Of a stretch of DNA of 64,000 bases, positions 36,930 through 46,945 are shown piece by piece. Location: the NCBI RefSeq assembly GCF_042453785.1, contig NC_091675.1, forward strand, positions 47,502,501 to 47,566,500. The letters run 5' to 3'. This DNA comes from Malus domestica. Taxonomy: Eukaryota > Streptophyta > Magnoliopsida > Rosales > Rosaceae. Positions within the stretch are counted from its first letter, which is position 1, and each line of letters opens with the position of its first letter. The notes under the pieces are model-generated. The model did not search any database. It was not told the origin of the DNA and saw only the letters and a list, made by a program, of their open reading frames with translations. Both the position numbers and the translations under genes were made by a program.

Positions 36930-37560
36930 ATTGCTTGCTCAAAAATCGAAGAGGCACCACCCTCCGAATTTCGAGAGCCAAACTCCCAATAGGATTACTT
37001 TCTCAAAAATCGAAGAGACATTGCTCTCCGAATTTCAAGAGTCAGACTCCAAACATGATTGCTTTCTCAAAAATCGAAGAGGCATCGCCTTCCGAATCTC
37101 GAGAGCCAGACTCCCAACAAGATTACTTTCTAAAAAATCGAAGAGACACTGCTCTCCGAATCTCAAGAGTCAGACTCCCAACAAGATTGCTTTCTCAAAA
37201 ATCGAAGAGGCACCCCTCTCCGAATCTTGAGAGCCAGACTCCCAACAGGATTACTTTCTCAAAAATCGAAGAGGCATCGCTCTCCGAATCTCGAGAGGCA
37301 GACTCCCAACAAGATTACGTGCTCAAAAATCGAAGAGGCACCGCCCTCCGAATCTCGAGAGTTAGACTCCCAACAAGATTACTTTCTCAAAAATTGAAGA
37401 GGCACTGGTCTCCGAATCTCAAGAGTCAGACTCCCAACAAGATTGCTTTCTAAAAAATCGAAGAGGCATCGTTCTCTGAATCTCGAGAGCCAGATCCTCG
37501 ACATAATTGCTTGTTCAAAAATCGAAGAGGCACCGCTCTCCGAACTTCAAGAGCAAGATT
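36930..37560. repeat. Tandem array of about ten 63-base units
   Basis: CTCAAAAATCGAAGAGGCAC recurs about every 63 bases from 36938 to 37515, followed by CTCCGAATCTCGAGAGCCAG and ACTCCCAACAAGATT. Because 63 is a multiple of three, all frames stay open for long stretches (up to 203 codons). These are not genes. Confidence 0.9.
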
Positions 37561-38883
37561 TCCTTGGATAAAGCTTGCCTGCAATCTTCACATGCAACAT
37601 CAGCTTTCTAGATACCACAGACCATTTTTTCAAAGTTCTCTGACAAAGTTAAAACATGTGAAGCTTGTAGCTCCTACTACATTACTATGACCAAGAAGGG
37701 TAAAGGAATAACACTACTACTTGTTGTTAGGAAGGCTCCTATATATGTCAACCTCCATCCTTCACAGTCAGGCAGACCTGCAAATATAAAAAAAATGCTT
37801 AACTTTTGTTCACATCCGAGAGGGCACTCTCAGCAGAGTCTCTCGAAATACTCATCTTCTTTTCCTCCCGATAATACCTCTGCAAATAAGCCACACCAGA
37901 GCAAGAGTATCTCATATCATCAGGGTTAAAAGCAAAAGGATCCCATATCATGCTTTTTCCCTGTATTTTCCTTTGGCATTGTTCTTACCTGCAAGACAAG
38001 AAGAAAGAGAGTAATCAGTCATCACTTGGAATCAAGTTTCCAGTCAGGAACTGACTGCTTAGAACCCCTTGCCTGATTACTTACCTGACATTGCTCTCGA
38101 GTACTCATCTTCAACATCTTATCCTTCCAAAAAAGATACTACATCTGCCTAAGGAACAGATAGGGCAAGTGAGAAGGATACAAGGAAGCATGTGGAGACA
38201 AGCGTAATAGAACACGTGCCGATACATCCACTACTTTGTCAACAGCAAAAGTATCCCATATCATCAGGGTCGAACGTACCCTAGATTTGATGGACTTGTT
38301 TTGACCATCAAATTCTTGAGTCAGCCTTATACTCTGGAGGAAACCAGAAAACCCTCCAGCCCAGTTCAAGAATAAGCCTATGGAAAGTTACTTATTCAAA
38401 AGAAAAAGTATCTCATATCATCTATTCTCCATTTGCTTCTCCTTATCCTTGTTGCTGTTTATGACACAAGGAGAATGAGAACAATCAACCGGCAGCCGAA
38501 GTCAAACCTCCGATCCAGGTTGCTTGCTTAGAAGTCTGATTGCTTACCTTGTCTGTTACCTCTTTCGATAAATCTCCTAGCTCGACGACTTGGGGGACTC
38601 CTACTATAGGGTTTTGTATCGCACTTGACCAAGCCCGAAACTCCAAGTAAGCTTCAAGTGAAATTGAAACATTACCTTGTGCATCTTTATCGGTTAAAAA
38701 TACCACCCCTGGATGGAGGAAAAGTACTTCTAGAGAAGATGCCACATCTACGTATGAGACAGATAAGGCAAGTGAAAATGATACCACACTTCGGTACTTA
38801 GAAGTTTCGTGATTACTCAATAGCTTGGATCTTGCAAGTCTCCAACTAAGGAGCTTCTCTCACTTGGGAACTTAGGGGAGCAC
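37561..38883. other. Non-coding interior of the nested element, ending in a polypurine tract
   Basis: No protein signal. The phrase AAGTATCTCATATCATC recurs near 37900, 38250 and 38405. The right end, ACTTAGGGGAGCAC (38870-38883), directly abuts an LTR and looks like a polypurine tract. Confidence 0.5.
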
Positions 38884-39398
38884 TGTTTGTACCATACTTG
38901 ACCAATCCCGAAACTACTGAGCACTGGTCAACGTTATACTGTCAAGGACCCAGAAGAGTTTCCCTCTAACCAGGAGGCCAATCACAGCGCGACACGTGTC
39001 GACATCAGAAGCCAATCATAGCGTGACACGTGTCAACATCAAAAGCCAATCACAACACGACACGTGTCAATGTCAGAATGAAACTAGAAACTCTCTTCTA
39101 TAAATAGAGATCATTCTCTTACAATATTTCTGAATGTCATTTGTACTAAATCATTCACTTGTACTCACTAAAGGAGAGCTTGAACCTATGTACTTGTGTA
39201 AACCCTTCACAATTAATAAGAACTCCTCTACTCCGTGGACGTAGCCAATCTGGGTGAACCACGTACATCTTGTGTTTGCTTCCCTGTCTCCATCCATTTA
39301 TATACTTATCCACACTAGTGACTGAAGCAATGTAGCGAAGGTCACAAACTTGACATTTTCTGTTGTACCAAAGTCCTCACTGATTTTGTGCATCAACA
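38884..39398 (+). mobile_element. Additional LTR inside the nested element
   Basis: Begins TGTTTGTACC and ends GTGCATCAACA; same family as the solo LTR at 50831-51356. It has a polypurine-like tract on its left and a leader TTTGACGCCGTCTGTGGG on its right, so it is placed like both a 3' and a 5' LTR. Three perfect GACACGTGTC palindromes lie at 38991, 39025 and 39059, ahead of CTATAAATAGAG at about 39101. No target duplication flanks it. It may come from recombination between related elements. Confidence 0.8.
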
Positions 39399-39692
39399 TT
39401 TGACGCCGTCTGTGGGAATCGACAAGAAAAACTATGTCGGTTCTCTTTCATTTTTTTCACCTCCGCCGTGAATCTGCAAACCAAAGCTTTCCCAGATCCC
39501 ACACGAGAGAAAGATATGATCACTTGCAACAACACCAAATCCCAGATCCCACACAACCCTCTAAAGTTGCTCTGCTCGTTATTAGATTTGATTTGTCGAT
39601 CGAAAACAATAAGCAACAAGGGAATAATGATGGGAAATTTGTACCCAACGAACAGGACGTTCTGCAGATACTTGTAGCATTCCTTGACAGGA

Positions 39693-39811
39693 ACCACGTT
39701 GGTGTTTACTCTCGCGGCAAAGAAAAAAAGGTTTGATGTGGTGGTGTTTGAGAAGGATTTGAGCGCTGTGAGAGGAAAGAGGCGGTATAGAGGTCCTATT
39801 CACTACAGATC
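39693..39811 (+). pseudogene. Captured fragment of zeaxanthin epoxidase
   Basis: About 40 codons read as the N-terminal FAD-binding region of plant zeaxanthin epoxidase (xanthophyll cycle, plastid): FTLAAKKKRFDVVVFEKD followed by YRGPI. It joins directly to the next fragment with no intron-like sequence. It cannot encode the enzyme. Confidence 0.75.
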
Positions 39812-39910
39812 TGGCTCTCCACCGTCATCCTCGCCAACCCCAACCACCGCATCGTCGGCCTTGACATCGAGTGGCGCCCTAACTTCAGCCGCAACTTTAA
39901 CAACCCGTAA
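39812..39910 (+). pseudogene. Captured fragment of a WRN-like 3'-5' exonuclease
   Basis: 32 codons ending in a stop match the start of the plant WRN-type exonuclease domain, including IVGLDIEWRPNFSRN, where D and E are catalytic. Joined without a gap to the zeaxanthin epoxidase fragment before it. Confidence 0.7.
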
Positions 39911-39971
39911 CTTTGGGATTGGGCATCAACGACACTGATTATACAATGAGGATTTACAATTCTGATGGGAG

Positions 39972-40585
39972 TGAGTCCAAGTACCTCCAGAATGACCCAC
40001 CTGACATCATCCCTCAAGAGGACCGAGCCGTCAAGCACGTGCTCGATTCCCTGCTGCCCTTTAGCACCACCATAGGAGGTGGTCCCGTGGTGATCAACCA
40101 CGAGCCTATTTCCCCAGCAGAGGCAACGTCATTGTGGAGTACCTAGAAACTGTTCCAGGGAAGATCTTGTCCTTTGTTGGCTGTCACATGGACGCTTGTC
40201 ACTGCTAATCCCAAAAGACTGGGAATTTGATCCATTCTCATTGAGCATCGAATGAGATATACTTCGTGGCTGTGGAACCACTGATTGCTTGGGTCATGTT
40301 ACACTTCTAACTAAGCTCATGAGAAGGCTGGCTGAGACAAAGCCAAAATAAAAATCAACTGTGGTCGCAATCTTTATAGCAAATGAAGAGAATTCTTCCA
40401 TTTCAGGAGTTGGTATGGATGCGCTCATGAACGATGGGCTAGTCAGTAAGCTAAGGGATGGTCCTTTGTTTTGGATTGACATGGCAGATAAACAGCCTTG
40501 CATCGGTACTGGTGGAATGATACCTTGGAAGCTTCATGCAACTAGGAAGCTTTTTCATAGTGGTTTAGCACACAAGTTGCTGAAC
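39972..40585 (+). pseudogene. Captured, rearranged fragment of acetylornithine deacetylase
   Basis: Blocks of the plant M20 peptidase-family arginine/ornithine pathway enzyme appear in order, in different frames: ESKYLQNDPPDI and IIPQEDRAVKHVLDSLLPFS, then VPGKILSFVGCHMD (with the metal-binding His and Asp), then ANEENSSISGVG and KQPCIGTGGMIPWKLHA. Frameshifts and stops separate the blocks. I saw no introns, so a cDNA-like origin is likely. Confidence 0.8.
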
Positions 40586-40710
40586 AACAATGGCCTCTGT
40601 GACCATACCGCCGGTGCTTACATCCCCTATAGACGGGATCAGATCAAGGTCAAATCGGATCCAGGGTCTCGGGTTGCGACGTTTTGCTTTGCTGTGATTC
40701 TGTGAAGTTG

Positions 40711-40815
40711 CGAGAAATCAACACAGAAGGCACTGTTTTGCAGGGTTCTGGATGGGTAGGGCTTGCTTTAGACAAAAAGTTGAAGGAACTCGTGGTTGAA
40801 ATCACTGCAAATTAG
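40711..40815 (+). pseudogene. Captured fragment of Mn-superoxide dismutase
   Basis: 34 codons plus a stop match plant mitochondrial Mn-SOD around [20 protein letters not shown]. The usual Trp after GWV is Gly here. The sequence between this and the deacetylase fragment (40586-40710) is open but not recognised. A short run of ten adenines lies further on at about 41071-41080. Confidence 0.75.
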
Positions 40816-41080
40816 ATAAGGGGAAGCGCATGTTACTACCATGCTCATTTTCTGAGAAAGCCACGACAAAAGCAAAAGATAAAGTTACTGTTTGCCAGGA
40901 AAATAAAGAGAAAAGGAAAAGATGAGCTCTCAAGTAGGCGCAGTGAGCACCAACAACACGCAACTGTCAACCACTCCCCTAACGACTGCTTTATTTATTT
41001 ATTTATTTTAATGATGTGATTTACTTTTCTTATCTATTGGAGACATCTGTATAAACCCCATCAGAGGTTAAAAAAAAAAA

Positions 41081-41784
41081 GGCAAGCCCAAAATAATAGG
41101 CCGCAATGTCATGTGGAGGGCGAAGGCCCATATGCCCAAAAGAGCCAGACCCTCTATTATCACCAACCAGGTGACCAAAAGTGCGCCCAGTACTCCAAAA
41201 ATTATTCGGTAACCTGCTGGTATTACCACTAACCAGGTGATCAAAAGTACGCCAAGTACTTCAAATCATACATGAGCATTACTCATGTCAATTATACATA
41301 AACATTCATGAGCATGACTCATCCAATCATACATAAACATTCATGAGCATCACTCATGTCAACATTCATGAGCATCACTCATGTCAACATCCATGAGCAT
41401 CACTTATGTCAATCAACATAAACATTCATGAGTATCACTCATGTCAATCAGCTTCAAAAGCTTCATTTACAAAAGCTCTAGCTTTACAAGCTTCATTTAC
41501 AGAGCCTTAGCTTTAAAAGCTTCATTTACAAAAGTTCTAACTTTAAAAGCTTCATTTACAAAAGCTCTAGCTTCAAAAGCTTCATTTACAGAGCCTTAGC
41601 TTCAAAAGCTTCATTTACAGAGCTCTAGCTTCAAAACTTCACTTGCAAAAGCTTCACCTACAAAGCTTCAGTGCAAGGTATACAAATACCGCATCTGAAC
41701 AACCACCATTTCGGCCCATACATGGATTCAATTTGAAGTCTCTGGCCAACGGACTCTATTGACCGAAGACTTGGGGGACTACAC
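41081..41784. repeat. Mixed short repeats of the nested element
   Basis: Resumes the CACCAACCAGGTGA repeat (about 41160-41260). Then come CATGAGCATCACTCATGTCA units (about 41270-41450) and AAAAGCTTCATTTACAGAG units (about 41450-41660). No coding signal. Confidence 0.75.
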
Positions 41785-42150
41785 TATACACGATATATTG
41801 GGCCTCAACTGGGCCTTATGAAAAATACTCGGGGGACTTAGCCCATCACTTATGTATTGAGGAGCGAGCCTTTATTCTATAAAAAGGACTCCCTCACCAT
41901 CATTAGAGAGCATCAACTCTAGCCCGTTATCCATGTATTGAGGAGTGAGCCCTTATTCTATAAAAGGGACTCCCTCACGATCATTAGAGAGCATCAACTC
42001 TAGCCCGTCGTTTATGTATTGATGAGCGATCCCTTATTCTATAAAAGGGACTCTCTCACCATCATTAGAGAGCATCAATTCCAGCCCATCATCCATGTAT
42101 TGAGGAGTGAGCCCTTATTCTATAAAAGGGACTCCCTCACCTTTAAACGC
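41785..42150 (+). mobile_element. Degenerate LTR with four tandem TATA-bearing 81-base units
   Basis: Preceded by GACTTGGGGGACTACAC, like the tract before the right LTR, and opening with a diverged copy of the LTR's first 60 bases. Four 81-base units then start at 41854, 41935, 42016 and 42097, each with TTATTCTATAAAA and GGACTCCCTCACC. The corresponding segment occurs once in each normal LTR. Confidence 0.7.
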
Positions 42151-42358
42151 CACAAGCCGAGCCAACCAAGGCAACATAAGCCACGAGCGGAGCAGCCTCG
42201 CAGCGTGTGCTACTTCTAGTTGAGCATCATTTCAGATTGAGCACCGCCTCATATCGAGCATCAGTTCAAGACAACATCTAGTTACTTCGGCCCACACATG
42301 GACTGAATTTCAAGTCTTCAGCCAAAAGACTTTCTTAACTGAAGACTTGAGGGACTAC

Positions 42359-42717
42359 TGTTTATACCATATTTAGGGCCTTGTATTTAGACCTCGTATA
42401 AATACTCGGGGGGACTTAAATGAATTATATAATAAAGAAAGGGGCAAATATGTAATAAGTGAGGAGTCCTTATTCTATAAAAAGACCCCTCACCCTCACA
42501 ATTAGGGGAGGCCATTTCTAAGGCCAATTCCTAGGCTTTCTCACCCTGAGAAGCTCTCACACTTTCTCCATCAGAAATACTCTTAGATAAATACAATCAG
42601 CGTGGACGTAGCCCAAACCTTGGGATGAACCACGATACATCTTGTGTTATTTACATTTCTTGCAGATTCATGGTTGGATTTACCTTGTTCCAAGACCTCC
42701 GGTTTTGTGCATCAACA
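42359..42717 (+). mobile_element. 3' LTR of the nested element
   Basis: Begins TGTTTATACC and ends GTGCATCAACA, followed by TCCAC, the second copy of the target duplication. Same length as the left LTR. Confidence 0.93.
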
Positions 42718-42722
42718 TCCAC

Positions 42723-43190
42723 GCTTTTGAAACTTAAGGATTCTAACAAATTCGAATGGCGCGAAGAACATTAAGACTTTTTCACGCAAATCAAAGTCTT
42801 CCTTAGTACCCCACCTATCTTTATGCCACCTTGGAGCGGTAAACCTCTTAAGTTATATATCTCGGCTACTGAAGAATCCATTAGTTGTCTTCTTGCACAA
42901 GACAACAACACTGGGCGGGAACATGCTATTTTTTATATTAGCCAAAATCTTAACCAAGCTGAGATAAATTATTCAGCCGTCAAGAAACTCTGTTTGGATT
43001 TGTTCTTTGTTGCGTTTAAGCTTAGGCATTACATGCTCATTTCTGTTACTTAGGTCATCGCCCAAACAGATGTTATTCGTTATATGGTCACTCGGCCAAT
43101 AGTAAAAGGAGGAATTAGGAAATGGACAATGGCACTGCCAGAATTCAATTTGCAATACGTGCCCTAAAAAGCTGTTAAAGGAACGACGCT
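42723..43190 (+). pseudogene. RT connection and first RNase H remnant of the Tat element
   Basis: Resumes the reverse-transcriptase frame broken at 30615. It then gives the gypsy RNase H blocks KPLKLYISATEESISCLLAQ and FYISQNLNQAEINYS. Stops occur at 43051 and after it. Confidence 0.8.
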
Positions 43191-43254
43191 GGCCGATTTC
43201 TTAGCTTAACATCCCTCCCTATACGATTTTGGTGGCAACGACGTTGAAATTGGC

Positions 43255-43644
43255 ATGGTTGAAACACGTGATAATTATTGGACGATGTATTTTGACGGCT
43301 ATAGTACCTCGACCTCGGCCGGTGTTAGAATCGTCAACCAGTCCCCTAATAACTACCGATGGTATTTTTCTCTTAAGTTGAATTTCGACTGTACAAATAA
43401 TCAAGCCGAATATGAAGCCTTGATCATCGGCCTTAATGTTCTTCACGACTTGAGGGTAGCCTGCGTGCTCGTCCTTGGCGATTCAGAACTTGTGATTAAC
43501 CAACTCAATGGTACTTTTCGTTGTATGAGTTATACTCTGGCACCCTATCATATGGTTGCCAGCTATTTAGCCGAATTGTTTGCAGGCATTACGTTTAAGT
43601 ACATCTCACAAGTTCAAAATACCGATGCAGACGAGTTGGCTTAA
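43255..43644 (+). pseudogene. Second (archaeal-type) RNase H remnant of the Tat element
   Basis: Contains WTMYFDGYSTSTSAGVRIV, then NNQAEYEALIIGLN and LVLGDSELVINQLNG, the D-E-D layout of the extra RNase H found in Tat elements. The frame is open for 129 codons and ends in a stop. Confidence 0.85.
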
Positions 43645-43698
43645 ATAGCCTCTAGAGCATAACTTCTAGGGGGCGAACTAGGCCGGGTTATACCAATA

Positions 43699-45094
43699 TT
43701 GCGACACCCATACTCGGCCTTGGTTAATCAACAAGTTCTCCTACACAACCACATAATCCGTACACAAGTTATGTACCTACCTTCGTTGTTGGAACGAGAT
43801 AATCCTATAGATATTTGCACGGTCAAGACATTACTAGACAGCTGGAGAAGATTAATTATGCAGTATCTCGATAATCCCAGTGGCAAACACGACCACAAAA
43901 CAAGGGTACACGCCACGAACTACATAATGTATCAGAATGAACTATACCAAAAAGGTGAAGACGGTATGTTGTTATTGTGCCTAGGCCTAGAAAAGGCTGC
44001 CCAAGCTATTACAGAAGTACACGAAGGAATATGCGGGGCTTATCAATCCGGATGCAAAACACGATGGTTGCTTCGCTGACACGGTTATTTTTGGCCAAGT
44101 ATGTTGAAAGATTGTATTAAGTACGCGTGAGGTTGTGTACAATGTCAAATCCATGGGCCCATATAGAGGGTCCCGGTCGAATTACTTCACTCAGTCACCA
44201 AACCATGACCGTTTAGATGATGAGCTATGGATGTAATTGGTAAAATTACGCCATCTTCCGGATCCGCAAAGCATGTATGGATACTCGTAGCGACTAACTA
44301 CTTTACCAAGTGGGTCAAAGCGAAATCATACGCCGAGTTAACATATAAAGAAGTTTGTAATTTTGTAGAAGAAAACATCGTGACAAGATTTGGTGTACAT
44401 AAAACAATTATAACGGACAACGACACGATTTTTATAGCCGACATGTTTAAAGAATACATCGCGATTTTGAAAATTCAGCTCGATCAGTCCATGCCGTATT
44501 ACCCACAAGCAAACAAATAGGCCGAAGTAAGTAATAAAGTTTTAATCGTTATCCTTGAAAAAATGATGAAAGAAAAGCCTGGTATATGGCATTTGAAGCT
44601 AATCAAGGCAGGCATATCAAACTTCACTCTATTCAGCAACATGGATGATCCCATATACGTTAACTTACAAACACGACACGATACTACCAGTCGAGCTAAG
44701 CGTAAACTTGTTACGAGTTATCAAACAAAGCAACTTGTTTAGTTCCGAGTATAGTTAAGCGATGAGGCAAGAGTTGGAAGATTTGGAGGAGGCTTGGCTC
44801 GATGCTTATAACTTACTATTGGAGCAGAAAAAGATTGCCGAACGAGTTTATAATCGACGAGTTAGGCAAAAAACATTCAGTGAAGGTGAGTTAATGTGGC
44901 AAACCGTGTTACCAGTTGATATTAAAGATCCCATATTTGGGAAATGGTCTCCGAATTGGGAAGGCCTGTTCATTGTCCACAAAATTCTAGACAATGAGGC
45001 ATACCACCTCAAGGATCAAACTCGTTTGATTCATAAATTACCAATCAATGGGAAATTCTTAAAGAAATATTATCTGGTCACTTGGGAGATCTAA
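43699..45094 (+). pseudogene. Integrase remnant of the Tat element
   Basis: The zinc-binding region lies at about 44000-44150 (EVHEGICGA, later GCVQCQIHGP) with a stop inside. The catalytic core is the frame 44227-44520 with FTKWVKAKSY and TDNDTIF. The C-terminal part lies at 44762-45094 (WSPNWEGLFIVHKIL), where FGKW is the usual GKF/L block. Stops and shifts separate these pieces. Confidence 0.85.
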
Positions 45095-45179
45095 GAATAA
45101 AAAATTCATTTCATTAATTTTCAAAGGGCCTACAATCAAAATTACAAAAGTCTACCAGCCTACAAATAAAGACAAAATC

Positions 45180-45714
45180 CTAAGGAGTCGAAGGAAGAAA
45201 AGCATCAAGAGCAGCTTTCAATTTTAACCACTTCACCTCACCCATTGTAACCTCGGCCTGTTGCGTTCTTTTGTCAAACTTTAGCTATTGTATCCGTTTC
45301 ACCCCAGCCGCGTATTCTTCCAGTCGAGGTTTGTTCGACTCGAAATCTTTTTTAAGCTCATAAGCAACGACCGACCTCTGACGTTGAAGATCGGCGATTT
45401 GACGGTCAAGGTCAGCTAGTCTTTCCTTCTTCGCCTTTATTGCCTCGAGCTCTGGTTGGATAGCTTCGTGAGCGACCATTGTAAACTTGAGGTCGTCATC
45501 TGCTTTCCAGGATAGATGACAAATGAACAACATACTCGTTGCTGAACAGGCCGTCGGATGTAAGGTCATTCAGGCAATCTCCTACATAGTTAAGACCTTT
45601 GCGTTGTAGGATTTGCGAGGCCGAGAGAAACAGAAGCTCTTGCATCTTGGCGAGGGCGCTAGACTTGGCCACGATTGCAGAAGGCTTGGCCGTGGATGCA
45701 GAAGGCTCAGCCAT
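45180..45714 (-). pseudogene. Antisense ORF of the Tat element, decayed
   Basis: Starting at an ATG at 45714 (MAEPSASTAKPSA) on the minus strand, the coding signal runs through QELLFLSASQILQRKGL. It shifts frame near 45520, continues as a charged coiled coil (ERLADLDRQIADLQRQRS), meets a stop at about 45285 and ends at about 45180. Its position and coiled-coil make-up parallel the antisense ORF at 35824-36498. Confidence 0.65.
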
Positions 45715-46623
45715 CTCAGAAGTGCTGGAGAGGAGGGTGTTGAGCTCGACCTTCCATGAAGGCTGCACCAAAAAGAATTGGTAGATAAAAGAATTCAAAA
45801 AGATGGCAAAGAAGGAAGTTGTGTTAGACCAACCAAGAAGAAACTTAGGCCATGTCTGCTGGTTCATTGCTCGAACCTAGAGAGCTTAATGACCGAGCCC
45901 AGTGTTTAAGGAAAACTTTTAATTCATGTGGCCGATGAAGGTTATCTACGTTTGATGGCCACTAGGGTGGCTAAGAAATATAAATAACACCTTTCGGCGC
46001 ATAGAATTTTCAGTGAAATGAGCAATTGGGCACCTGACATTTAATGTTTTTCTTGGTTTAAAGTTCTAAGGCAGGAAATTAATAAAAAGAAAATGATGAT
46101 GAGTCTTACAAAGGTCGAAGTGACCTTCTAAATAGTATCTGACGAAAACTGACCACACGATGTATGATGAATGGACACGATTTGAGGATCCCAAAATCCT
46201 CACAAAGAGGATCCAGAGAGGATCCTCATTCATATTTATTTACCACATCTTCCACAGAGATGTATCTAGCTATGGGGTTGGGCTACAATACTCTAGAGTA
46301 TTGAATACTACGTCACTTAGATAAAGCGTTTAGATCGAATATAACGGTTGACATTCGTCAGTTTGAAACTAATGGCTCTAAGTAACGGAGTATTCAATCT
46401 CAGAAGTATGGTGGGTTTTTCCGTATATGTGCACTAAGTTTATTTCTGATTTAGAACATATATTTTGGTAGTACGATAACATTAGTAGGTTAGATAGTTA
46501 GTTGTTCGTGTATAGGAATGATTATTTTTCGTCACTACCGTAAAGCACCATCTGCAATTCAAAACGTGTTATTTTCAAGAATTACTATGATCAATTAAAT
46601 GTGATGCTATTGCTATTTTTCAG
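45715..46623. other. Spacer between Tat remnant and NPF pseudogene
   Basis: No 3' LTR of the Tat element and no upstream NPF exon was recognised. It includes a GAGGATCC-rich stretch at about 46180-46235. The 5' exons of the transporter are either missing or too decayed to see. Confidence 0.45.
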
Positions 46624-46797
46624 GGGTTGCTGGTTTGACCATATCCACAACTTACAAAATGAGGTCTCGCCTTCAATGTTGTTTTGCTCCCTCCATTTGA
46701 TTTCACTAGGTCAAGGTGGCTATAGCCCGTCTTTTCAAGCATTTGCAAGAGATCAACTAGAAGGAAGCGACCCCAGCAAGGAGAGCTTATTTTATAA

Positions 46798-46945
46798 GGG
46801 GTGTGCTATCCACACATCCCTTTTTACTTCTCACACATCCCTTGTTAATTTATATCCGTTGATCTTCTTTAATTCATCCGATCCTACGGTCGAAAGCCAA
46901 AAATTTGTGAGAAAAGTAAAAAGGGGTGTGTGGATATCACACCCC
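46798..46945. mobile_element. MITE (148 bp) inside an NPF exon
   Basis: Terminal inverted repeats of about 23 bases, left GGGGTGTGCTATCCACACA and right ending GTGGATATCACACCCC. Flanked by a perfect 9-base duplication ATTTTATAA (46789-46797 and 46946-46954). The 9-base duplication suggests Mutator-type mobilisation. A second copy lies at 61580-61706. Confidence 0.92.

Larger units (their letters stand above)
30616..42717 (+). mobile_element. Nested 12.1-kb non-autonomous LTR retrotransposon
   Basis: Two 359-base LTRs (30616-30974, 42359-42717) are flanked by the 5-base target duplication TCCAC (30611-30615 and 42718-42722). The left LTR is followed by TTTGGCACCGTCTGTGGG. A purine-rich GACTTGAGGGACTAC precedes the right LTR. 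Inside are a gag remnant, tandem arrays, an antisense ORF, another LTR and captured host-gene fragments, but no protease, polymerase or integrase. Gag, leader and antisense ORF relate it to Tat elements. It is a LARD-like derivative needing proteins from elsewhere. Confidence 0.93.
24544..45720 (+). mobile_element. Degenerate Ty3/gypsy retrotransposon, Tat lineage, split by a nested insertion
   Basis: Order of parts: LTR, gag, protease, reverse transcriptase, [12.1-kb nested element], RNase H, a second RNase H, integrase, antisense ORF. A second RNase H before integrase and an antisense ORF behind the polymerase are known traits of the Tat lineage. Many in-frame stops and frameshifts mean no protein is intact. 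The 3' LTR was not found; the copy fades out at about 45.9 kb. Without the nested insertion the copy is about 9 kb. Confidence 0.85.

Noticed and set aside
36842..37453. 203-codon open frame with regular repeats
   Set aside because: It is a by-product of a 63-base tandem array whose length is a multiple of three.
36930..37560. Regular repeat spacing resembling a CRISPR array
   Set aside because: This is a plant nuclear retroelement. The units are contiguous tandem repeats without unique spacers.
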